From: Polytrichum commune
Taxonomy: Eukaryota; Streptophyta; Polytrichopsida; Polytrichales; Polytrichaceae
Assembly (NCBI GenBank): GCA_950295325.1
Contig: OX485804.1
Span: 16,430,001 to 16,494,000 of the forward strand
Direction of reading: 5' to 3'
Length of the DNA stretch: 64,000 bases
A model generated the notes under the pieces. The model ran no database searches. It was given only the letters and a program-made list of their open reading frames with translations, and was not told the DNA's origin. Position 1 is the stretch's first letter. Each line of letters opens with the position of its first letter. A program made the translations under genes and the position numbers. This document shows positions 35,501 to 43,427 of this stretch, in pieces.

Positions 35501-37234
35501 TTAAGTGTGTGTGAAGAATTGAAGGAGATACCCGAGACGTTGGGTAACTTGACCTCCTTGACCTCCCTGGACTTAAGTTGGTGTCATGGCTTGAAGGAGA
35601 TACCAGATGCATTGGGTAACTTGACCTCCTTGACCTTCATGGGCTTATGTGGGTGTCAAGGCTTGAAGAATATACCGGTGGCGTTAGGTAACTTGACCTC
35701 CTTGACGTCCCTCGATTTAAGTTGGTGTGGAGGCTTGAAGAAGATACCTGAGGCGTTGGGTAACTTGACCTCCTTGATCTCCCTGGATTTAAGTAAGTGT
35801 GAAGGCTTGAAGAAGATACCGGATGCGTTGGGTAACTTGACCTCCTTGACCTCCCTCAACTTCAATGAGTGTAAAGGCTTGAAGAAGATACCAGATGCGT
35901 TGGGTAACTTGACCTCCTTGACCTCCCTCAATTTAAGTTGTTGTGGAGGCTTGAAGAAGATACCGGAGGCATTGGGTAACTTGACCTCTTTGACCTCCCT
36001 CAATTTAAGTTGTTGTGGAGGCTTGAAGAAGATACCGGAGGCATTGGATAACTTGACCTCCTTGACGTCCCTCAATTTAAGTTGTTGTGAAGGCTTGAAG
36101 GAGATACCGAAGGCGTTGGGTAACTTGACCTCTTTGACCTCCCTAGACTTATGGTGGTGTGAAGGCTTGAAGGAGATACCGGAGGCGTTGGGTAACTTGA
36201 CCTCCTTGACCTCCCTCAACTTAAATGGGTGTCAAGGCTTGAAGGAGATATCGGAGGCATTGGGTAACTTGACCTCCTTGACCTCCCTGGACTTAAGTAG
36301 GTGTCAAGGCTTGAAGGAGATACCGGAGTCGTTGGGTAACTTGACCACGTTGAGGTCCCTCAACTTAAATGGGTGTCGAGGCTTGAAGGAGATACCCGAG
36401 TCGTTGGGTAACTTGACCGCCTTGATTTGGCTCATCTTAAATCGGTGTCGAGGCTTGAAGGAGATACCGGAGTCGTTGGGTAACTTGACCTCCTTGACCT
36501 ACCTCAACTTAAATGGGTGTCGAGGCTTGAAGGAGATATCGGAGGCGTTGGGTAACTTGACCTCCTTGACCTCCTTGGACTTAAGTGAGTGTCCAGGCTT
36601 GAAGGAGATACCGGAGTCGTTGGGTAACTTGACCGCCTTGAGGTCCCTCAACTTAAATGGGTGTCGAGGCTTGAAGGAGATACCGGAGTCGTTGGGTAAC
36701 TTGACCTCCTTGACGTCCCTTGACTTAAGTGACTGTCAAGGCTTGAAGGAGATACCGGAGGCGTTGGGTAACTTGACCTCCTTGACCTCCCTCAACTTAA
36801 GTCGGTGTCAAGGCTTGAAGGAGATACCGGAGGCGTTGGGTAACTTGACCTCATTGACGTTCCTCTACTTACATGAGTGTCAAGGCTTGAAGGAAATACC
36901 GGAGGCGTTGGGTAACTTGACCTCTTTGACTTTGCTTGAGTTAGGTGGGTGTCGAGGCTTGAAGGAGATACCGGAGGCGTTGGGTAACTTGACCGCCTTG
37001 AGGTCCCTCAACTTAAGTGGGTGTCTAGGCTTGAAGGAGATACCGGAGTCGTTGGGTAACTTGACCTCATTGACGTTGCTCTACTTATATAGTTGTCAAG
37101 GCTTGAAGGAGATACCGGAGGCGTTGGGTAACTTGACCTCCTTGACTTCCCTTGAGTTGAGTGGGTGTCGAGGCTTGAAGAAAATACCCGAGTCGTGGGG
37201 TAACTTGACATCCTTGACCTCCCTCAAAATTTAA
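32411..37234 (+). CDS. Protein kinase-NB-ARC-LRR receptor, gene 1 (frameshifted near 3' end)
   Basis: An intracellular immune-receptor-like protein of 1607 residues without introns in the open frame. The first in-frame ATG is 32411, with a stop at 32375 just upstream. Residues 1-190 form a predicted helical, non-catalytic N-terminus. The kinase domain spans about 197-475, with glycine loop GDGASGQIY (202-210), Lys 222, HRDLKPDN (catalytic Asp 322), DFG (350-352) and APE (377-379), so it looks catalytically complete. The NB-ARC ATPase domain follows: P-loop GVGGMGKTT (551-559), kinase-2 ALIVLDDI (624-631), RNBS-B KMIITTRD (653-660), GLPL (716-719) and an IHE motif in the MHD position (833-835). 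About 25 LRRs of 24 residues (GLKEIPEALGNLTSLTSL type) end the protein. This combination is the PNL class described in mosses. A 2-bp insertion relative to copy B near 37227 ends the frame; LRR coding continues in another frame to about 37420. It may be functional with a shortened tail, or a recent pseudogene. Confidence 0.93.
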   Translation: MDNSLLFMGCSKKLKQLEQAKFLLNAKQCLHLKNKSHLVLECFKTLVQQVHDKMEFGPSMKDLYRVVCKIEALIQDCARDDWIHASLWQMNNEEEFRELLEELKYIFNTLCEQFQILGIITMDLQKSIEFNSMNITEVEKDRKALVQQLLEHLDATKSFKDHEVAKYAYDRLVCRMDGEGVELNGATFPTYNGIPQRLTRLGDGASGQIYETNCFGLELALKVFKAVHIDYEHLADANFKKEVGILAGLSHPNIIKFICCSEGHAHDSKWRYIVMERMERSLGVADMKDVDFQRSNLVVLDIMFQIASGMLYLHDMNVAHRDLKPDNILVNSLNDPILDPMGYVKVKLVDFGVSKIEAKDAYQEPTGHNIGTTRFRAPETFVRYDDTLKHFVNAFKSDVFSFAMVCSYILTREIPFSQCSRYEIKDRMQVGERPRLPCDYPESLTSLIKECWSFEPSERPTFQDICWRLCQIRHELHLNALNIMNNGVRINKSNILQTQETSENNLPTIDTMDHKGDTSAKKGGNELVGMQERIPRVMRALEKHSIVAIIGVGGMGKTTLAEAVMERMRGHFEAFCFIFMKNKNCGTIEIFKEILNNLGAKVDDLEDIVQAKTRLCETIKNKSALIVLDDIGNSKQIHELMDVEIFEAKCTYKMIITTRDWHLVENLGDVGRVDLDELMKGEAMKLFSRHAFGHQGYETPSHMVDIVENIVGACRGLPLSLKVVGGTLYGFKRLRIWVRALQRLQRARSLGLTNNNEVWHCLRISFDDLTQEEKNLFLDLCCYFSKDLVPMDTLKVVTSSRLWREVNKNPEESLKRLEDKSLVKMHEDGVYEIHEQLRDMGRMIAETDPMYIGTRWWKIQEATWSGKIQGVMERIECLSFNEPTKKFKTHFHITKPLSSLRFFGFQGFEGSISLDKFLNQSKNLQCLMVNCQSEQNFATTSNAFLFNWDNHIHLQILVIEGISTLHEIGDSIGQLKALYRMSIRDCENLQSLPNTIGNLNMLTYFDLYRCGGLKEIPMALGKMTSLTHLNLSVCEELKEIPETLGNLTSLTSLDLSWCHGLKEIPDALGNLTSLTFMGLCGCQGLKNIPVALGNLTSLTSLDLSWCGGLKKIPEALGNLTSLISLDLSKCEGLKKIPDALGNLTSLTSLNFNECKGLKKIPDALGNLTSLTSLNLSCCGGLKKIPEALGNLTSLTSLNLSCCGGLKKIPEALDNLTSLTSLNLSCCEGLKEIPKALGNLTSLTSLDLWWCEGLKEIPEALGNLTSLTSLNLNGCQGLKEISEALGNLTSLTSLDLSRCQGLKEIPESLGNLTTLRSLNLNGCRGLKEIPESLGNLTALIWLILNRCRGLKEIPESLGNLTSLTYLNLNGCRGLKEISEALGNLTSLTSLDLSECPGLKEIPESLGNLTALRSLNLNGCRGLKEIPESLGNLTSLTSLDLSDCQGLKEIPEALGNLTSLTSLNLSRCQGLKEIPEALGNLTSLTFLYLHECQGLKEIPEALGNLTSLTLLELGGCRGLKEIPEALGNLTALRSLNLSGCLGLKEIPESLGNLTSLTLLYLYSCQGLKEIPEALGNLTSLTSLELSGCRGLKKIPESWGNLTSLTSLKI

Positions 37235-37420
37235 GTCGTTGTAGAGGGTTGGAGGAGATACTCGAGATGTTGGGTAACTTGACCGCCTTGAATGGATGTC
37301 GAGCCTTGAAGGAGATACCGGAGGCCTTGGGTAACTTGACCTCTTTGACCTTCCTCAACTTAAATGGGTGTAGAGGTTTGAAGGAGATACCAGAGACGTT
37401 GGGTATCTTCGCATTTATGG
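35441..37420 (+). repeat. 72-bp tandem repeat array coding LRRs (gene 1)
   Basis: About 25 in-frame 72-bp units, each coding a 24-residue LRR with conserved IP..LGNLTSL, continuing out of frame past the frameshift. Variation is concentrated in the residues around the conserved Cys (e.g. LSWCH, LNGCR, LYSCQ), the likely exposed face. The repetition also opens a 187-codon minus-strand frame that is only a shadow. Confidence 0.95.
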
Positions 37421-37611
37421 CGTCCCTCCATTTAAATAGAAGGAAACGCTTGACTCAATATTGGACAAATTTGGTTACTTGGCTTTAGTGCCCTCAAGTC
37501 AAAATGAATGGTTGTGTAGGCTTGAAAATGTTAAAGTGTTGGGTAATATTTGGAAAGACATATTAGAGGTTGTGGGCAACATGATCTTCTTGACTAGGCT
37601 CAACTTAGGGG
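37235..37611 (+). pseudogene. Frameshifted tail of kinase-NLR gene 1
   Basis: LRR-coding sequence continues here in the +2 frame (LGNLTALNGCRALKEIPE at ~37267), then changes frame again near 37435, where 7 bp present in copy B are missing, and runs on as a third frame to 37611. An in-frame loss of 15 bp near 37285 relative to copy B is also visible. The original protein therefore extended beyond the LRRs; the exact native C-terminus is obscured by the foldback element that follows. Confidence 0.75.
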
Positions 37612-37752
37612 CGGTTTACACCATAGACCATGAACTCGTCCCACGGAAGATGCCTTATTCTGCGGTACGAGTTCATGGTCTACATTTCATGGTCCAAGTT
37701 CTTAAAAATTTTGATTTACAAAGCCGTTGGGCCCCTCACTAGGTGTAAACCG
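37612..37752. mobile_element. MITE-like foldback element
   Basis: A ~141-bp segment bounded by perfect 11-bp inverted termini, CGGTTTACACC (37612-37622) and GGTGTAAACCG (37742-37752). Inside is a perfect 16-bp inverted repeat, TAGACCATGAACTCGT (37624-37639) against 37667-37682, with a 27-base loop. This looks like a small non-autonomous DNA element, or a foldback capable of forming a hairpin RNA. No clear target duplication was found. It lies in the former 3' coding part of kinase-NLR gene 1. Confidence 0.6.
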
Positions 37753-38300
37753 AATGTGGACCAAGAGGAATGACCATGCGGCAAGAAGTGGATGTGCTGG
37801 GTTTTTTAATATAAGCCCAAAAAAGGCAGTTTTGGCAAAAAAATGAAGTTTGACCATTTTGTTGACTTTAATTTGCCTTCACTTGCCTACACATGCCTTC
37901 ACTTATCTTGTCATTTAGTTTTTTCTTCTTTTCGCCTTAAAGTTTGATCATTCTCTTGTCATCTCTTGGGCTTCAAGTGTCTTTACTTCTTGCTAAATGT
38001 GTCGAAGATGTGGCTTGCAAATCTTCTCACAACAATTTTTACAAAAAAATGAGCGATTCAATTTGTACATGTGACATGTAATTTACATGTGACATGTACC
38101 TTGTGCTGTCACTACACTAAATAGGATATTTAGTGTTTGATTATATCTAATGTTGTTACCACCCAACCTTGCTCAACACTAAATTTCAATTCTTTGATAA
38201 TTAATGTTAGAAGATTTCCCATTGCGCTTCTTTTGACCACCCTGATCTAATCATTAAACGACTACATATTTTTCTTTTTTCTTTTGCAACTGTAGGTTTT

Positions 38301-38380
38301 AAATTTTTTGGGGCGTGTAATATACCGATGGAAAGGTATTTTCAAGACCTTTCCAATGGTATATTACAGGCCCCCAAATT
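38301..38380. repeat. Long imperfect hairpin
   Basis: Arms of about 30 bp pair almost perfectly: TGTAATATACCGATGGAAAG in the left arm (to ~38337) against CTTTCCAATGGTATATTACA in the right (38347 on), extended outward by GGGGC/GGCCCC and T-rich/A-rich ends, with a 9-base loop. It could be a small foldback element or a microRNA-like precursor. Confidence 0.7.
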
Positions 38381-39147
38381 CCAAACATTGCAGCAGGTAG
38401 ACCAAAAAAACAAATCTGCACTTGAATTCTTGAGTTCTAGATGTCCCGCGTTGTTTGATGAAACACGTGTAAGCCGGTTTAAGGGGTAGGGCAAGGTAGT
38501 GCTAGTTAGCGAATTTTATTTGGGTGTTTATTCGCATTTAATGCTATATCCTAAATGATGCCACGAAATTCCCTATTAGAATAATCAAATCTAGGTGTCC
38601 CCAAATCGCCCAAATCTACCATGAGTAGAAGCAGTAAAGCTCCTCCATGCTGCCCCCACCTCCCGCCCATTCCGTCACGTTGCCGTTGGGTCACCTCGCC
38701 GACCCTACACATTGGCAACCCATCCCTCCACTCCGCCACCTTATGTCGTCGGATTCTCCACGTCGCTCCTGGCCATTCGCAGCCACCTGTTCATATGGAT
38801 GAAGCCCTTTCGCAGACTGGCAGATTCATCCACTAGTTCCATTCGCGGCAAACTTGTGCATTGTCCACTCTCTCCAGAGTCTAGAGTCCAGATCTAATAG
38901 ACAATGTTGTGCATGGTTGTTCTGTTGAGGCCGTCAGAGTTGGAGGCTTGGAGCCACATTGAAGTTTGGGCATTTTTTAGGTAGGGTTTGTGTACAATTC
39001 TCACTGCATTCACTAATGAGGATGAGGATGGGTGTGGGTATAGGGAGTGGGCGTTACAGAGTTGGGAGTGACAACATCTTATTTATGGAATCTGCAATCA
39101 ACAGGTATGTGCATTGTTGTTTTCCGAAGTGGTATGTGCAATTGTTG

Positions 39148-39268
39148 TGTGTGCATTGTGTGTGCATTGGCGTCGCCTTTGCCCGATCTGGTTTTCTGTG
39201 ATCGCCTGTTGTGTGTGCATTGGCGTAGTCGCCTTTGCCTAATCTGGTTTTGTGTGATCGCCTGTAGT
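39148..39268. repeat. Two-copy tandem duplication of ~60 bp
   Basis: Two adjacent near-identical copies of a unit containing tgtgtgcattggcgt, cgcctttgcc, aatctggttt (or gatctggttt) and gtgatcgcctg. They lie just before the putative start of the hAT-type gene. Confidence 0.8.
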
Positions 39269-39358
39269 TCGCCTCGCCGCTCCACAACGCCTGGCTACCT
39301 GGGAGTTGGTTTTGTGTGGTCGCTTGTGGATCTGCGATTCCCTGCTCCGGCATTTCTC

Positions 39359-42300
39359 ATGGCGACACCTGCTAATCCCTCCACCATGTCACCTGCATCC
39401 GGGGCATCGTTCCCTGCTCCGGCAGTTGCAGTGAGTGTAGGTGGCAGTTGCTCTACCATGGCAATGGCACCTGCATCTGGTTCTGGAAAACGTCCCTCCT
39501 TCAAGCAGAGGGTATTGATGATCACCCCTGGGGGAGAATTATCAACTGCCGCAATGCAAGAGGTTGTCCAGATCTCTTCAACCGCATCTGCAACCATTTT
39601 TTCTCCCACCCCAGTGCATGTACCTGCTCCATTTGAGGCTGATGCATTGGACATCAGTGGGTCCCCATTCATTGTCGATGCGGCTTCAAGTGGTGGTAGC
39701 AACAACTTTGATGGCTTCCATGAGCAATCAGACACCCAATTGCTACCAACTTCAAATGAACCTCCAACAAAGAAACGAAAAATTTCGAAAAGAAGGTACC
39801 TCCTAAACCCTAAACCTTGGCTGTATTTTTTGGGGAGTAATGCATTGGCTTAGGACTAAGGGCTAAGATTATTCTAAAATGTCGCCTCAATTTCCAATTT
39901 CTAAGTATGTGTCATTTCAATTTCTAATATGTCAATTGATGTGTGATATTTTTTCTTTCTCAAGTTTTGACGTATACTCATTCTTGAGGGCCTCAAATGA
40001 GGCTCTTCTGGTTGTTTTTTTGGCATTTTGAGGATATGCTTTTGATGATGTCTTGTTTCTCACTGGTTTAGGGTGGTTTTGGTGCAGATTTCAAGAAAAT
40101 TGGGCAGCAAAATACCCATGGTCTCAACATGACCCTAAAGGGGATGGTACATTTGACAAAGTTCGATGTATCATCTGCTCTAAAGTACATGGCAGAGACA
40201 AAATACTGGATGCAAGAGATGACAACCTGAAAAAACACCAATGATGGAAGAGAGCCCTCAGCGACTTACCTTCTGTGAAGATGAAGAATGGTGAATGGTA
40301 TTGGGACTAGAATTCCGTCCACAAGCGTGTTGAGAGGACGTTTGCAGTACTGCTTGTAAATGATATTGGAACCCTAGTTACAGCTGGGGCTCCTCCAAAA
40401 CGCAAGGAAGTGCAAATGACAGTTATCTTCCACTTGTTATAATTTGGAAGACCTATGACAGAATGTCCACCCATGAAGGAGCTGTTACAATTCATGGGCG
40501 TTCCTAAGGTCAGAATCCTTCATTTCCTTTCAGTTTCAGTTGCTCATGTTAATAATTTTGTTTTGAAACATCGTGTTGGTTAGTAATGGCACTTGAGTGT
40601 ATGTGCAGATTTCCATTGAAACATTGGATTAAGGGGTCGGATTGGGAAATGGCTGAGAGTTTGTTTAACGTTGTGCAAACAAGGACAAAAGAAATAGTAA
40701 GTACATTCCCTTACTTCTCTATCACTTGCAATGAAGTTACAATGTTGGACAACCAATCTTGGATTAGCATGCATGTTTACACAATTCAAGATTGGGAAAA
40801 AATGCCAATGTTGTTGTGCTTGCAGTGTGTGACTGAGGGTGGTGGTGCCGATAATATAACCAAGATGATTATTGGTGCATTAACTAATGAAGGTGGGTTG
40901 ACCCCACATCAAATTAGAGACCGATTCATGGCATTTAGGGCAGATGGTGCATCAGTTTTGCAAAGAAAGAAGAATGGTGTCACTAACAAGCTGCAGGTTT
41001 CTCATGCGCCACACATGCAAGGCATGCATTGTGTGGCACATCGAAGAAACCTTACTGTGCAATGTCTATCAGATCTGAAGATGGTGGCTAGGATTGAATC
41101 CCTACTAGCTACTTTGCACAAATATTTTAGTAAGTCCCCAAAACGTCATTTGAAGCTCCAAAAACTTACTGAATTGCTTGAGTCCAAAGGCAAAAAAATT
41201 CTTCAAAATGTAAGAACGATGTGGATTTCAATGTTGAGTCCATTGAAACGTGTTTTGTCGGAGTACCGCACCCTTTTGGTGAAGATGTACTCTAATCATC
41301 TTGTAAAACCAACAATCCCGGCAGCCAAAGTAAATTATGAACTCATGGCTGATATCAAGTCTTTACTGACTTTGGCTGCAGTGCTACCTCTTCTAGAGGC
41401 TGTGAAAGCCTTGGTTGTCTTTGCACAATCTCCCAGTATATATGTGTGTGATTTCACAAGGGCATTGAGCCCTTGTATCTCAGATGTGAATGATTTGTAT
41501 TGCACAAACAATGCATTTATTTCAGTTGCATTTTCAAGCTTCAAAAATATATGTGACCTTTCGCATGAGAGCATCTCCCTAAGGTGGTATCCAGATGTGA
41601 ATGATTGTGTTGAGCACTTGGTTTTTGAGGCCCATTTGTCAATTTCAACCGGTTCCCACTTCAATGTGACTTGCGTTGATCATGTCACACATTTGAGGAA
41701 TTTTGTGACAAGAGAATTATTTGATAGAATGATATCGGAGGTGAAGGTCGAGGTTGCAGGTATGTATTTGTTTTTAGTTTTGTTTGTTTGTTTATGTATT
41801 TGCATCTTTTGATTATATCAAGGTTTTGCATCCATGAGCATGGATCTAATGTGTTGGTTTTTGATTGCAGATGCTGCAGCCATGATGGTGATGGAATTGG
41901 GAAGTAGGTTTCCTCCTAGTGAGGTAATGGATGCACTGTCCATTGTGTATCCTCAATTTTGGCTTGAGCCAGGGCATGAGGACATACTCACAGGGTACAT
42001 GAACATTTTGAAGCAAACATATGCTCACACCAAGGATTTTTCTAGCGCTACACATGTTTGTGATACATGTCCAACAGTGTTGAGTGCTATGACACTTGAT
42101 CGGCAGTTACATTGGTTTGCTGTGGCTATGGCGAATAATTCTCCTCATGCAATGAGGGCCATGGACACCCACATTCATCCCTTAACCAAACTATGGCGTG
42201 CCTTGGCATAATCTGGTCCTTTGAAGGGTATGTTTCCCGAGTTCTTTAAGCTCGTAGAAATTGCGATGATCCATGTAAGGGGTTATATTTTGAAAATATA

Positions 42301-42604
42301 TTACTTCATTAAACTTTCTCATGCTTTTTGTATTAATGTTTTTGAATGCAAATTGGCCTCTTACTGACTTTGTCTCTTTGCATCCATTTTGTAGGTTCTT
42401 GGGAGCGTAGAAGACGAAAGAACATTTTCCAATGTTTCTTTCTTGAAGAACAAACTCCGCAACCGCTTAACTGAACATTTACCTCTTGCTACAACAATGT
42501 TTGCACAAAAACATTACACATTGACATCATTCCTGTACAAGGATGTCGTTTCATATTGGAGAGCTTGCAAGCCGAAGCGCGGCCGATATGCACTTGGTGT
42601 TTGA
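39359..42604 (+). pseudogene. hAT-type transposase gene, decayed, five exons
   Basis: Exons inferred from splice sites and frame: 39359-39795 (ATG 39359; Ser/Ala/Pro-rich, nuclear-localisation-like PPTKKRKISKRR), 40088-40508, 40609-41759, 41871-42274 and 42395-42604. Exon 2 encodes a BED-like zinc-finger pattern (CIIC...KKH). Exon 3 resembles the catalytic core of zinc-finger/hAT proteins related to ZNF862, with a FRADGASV motif and MHCVAHR. Exon 5 is the hAT dimerisation region (GSVEDERTFSNV, KLRNRL). Junctions at 39795/40088, 41759/41871 and 42274/42395 keep frame. In-frame stops lie in exon 2 (TGA 40242, then TAG ~40309 and TAA ~40440) and exon 4 (TAA 42209), and the exon 2/3 junction is out of frame. 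No terminal inverted repeats or target duplication were identified. It is either an old hAT transposon or a dead host gene derived from one. Confidence 0.8.
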
Positions 42605-43427
42605 TTTGCATAGAATGAGACATTTAGGGGGTTTTTCCCACTTCTTCATAACTATTTAGAATACAAGGATCTTATATAACTTCTACTTTTAAGAGCCTAC
42701 ATCTCATACGGCTTATTGGCGATGCATGCCATTGTAAATAAAGAAGTGGTTTCCTCCTAAAAATTTTGTGACGTAATTTGTGGGATGTAATTTCGCATAT
42801 TTACTGCTGCATTTCCTTGTTCCAATAATGGCCTTGCAATATTTTTTATTTTTCACTTAGCTAAACTTCCAAAAGGCATCACAACAAGTATCGCATTTGC
42901 ATTTCTCTACTGTTCATTTTAGATAGCGGCAATTTCATTCTACCACACATTTCATCGCAATGTTTATAATTTCCTTACATGTTCACATAGCCGAAACTGC
43001 AATGTAAAAAACCATTATAATAGCCATTTCACCCCCCAGTAAAAAGTGAAAAAAAATTCGCTGCTTGCAACAATGGTGCCATCCCGGTGTCCTGGATAAG
43101 TTCTCACAAGATCATTAATGGTGGAGCCCCAGAAGTCTCACATCTGCACGAGGCTGGCAAAAGATTATCCAATTGCCTCACTGCATCGAGGTGCCCCGTG
43201 TCTCTCACTACTCTTGGAATGGAGGCCGGGCTGCCTTCGCCCCCATATGGTTTGGAGCGGGGTTCGGAAATTCGCAACCAGAGAGACCCCCAGGATTGAG
43301 TTGATTCTCCATCTTGTCGCTTGGGGTGATGATGCAGTTAATCAGGTGAAACCGAGACACAATTTCCAACCCCCTTGCGATGCCCGCAAGGGCGCCCCAG
43401 AATTTCCACAAGGTCTGCTACAGGCTC
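42605..43427. other. Spacer between hAT pseudogene and copy B
   Basis: AT-rich to ~43070, then a more GC-rich 350-bp block (43080-43427) ending where copy B begins. A 130-codon plus-strand frame crosses 43118-43510 but spans the duplication boundary and shows no family. I see no gene. Confidence 0.45.

Larger units (their letters stand above)
27637..37497 (+). repeat. Segmental duplication copy A2 (3' half of unit)
   Basis: Collinear with about 49640-58227 of copy B. It begins near atcaattgtcattccttg and its first ~1 kb also matches the end of copy A1 (about 7910-8615). It contains kinase-NLR gene 1. About 1285 bp (roughly 30049-31333) are present here but absent from B, where the flanks are joined at ~52106. 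Compared with A1, A2 retains the ~280 bp at 27985-28250 that A1 lost. Confidence 0.85.
37753..39358. other. Intergenic stretch with a hairpin and short repeats
   Basis: No gene is supported. It contains a palindromic CACTACACTAAATAG...TATTTAGTG motif near 38115, the strong hairpin at 38301-38380 and a tandem duplication at 39148-39268. Short proline-rich frames at 38621-38897 are unconvincing. Confidence 0.45.

Noticed and set aside
35656..36219. Minus-strand frame of 187 codons (and 211 codons at 56424-57059)
   Set aside because: Antisense shadows of the 72-bp LRR repeat: a period divisible by three keeps all frames either open or closed throughout.
39047..39358. Upstream extension of the first hAT-type exon
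   Set aside because: The open frame extends back through the 60-bp tandem duplication with Cys/Val-rich low-quality sequence. The ATG at 39359 gives a plausible start.
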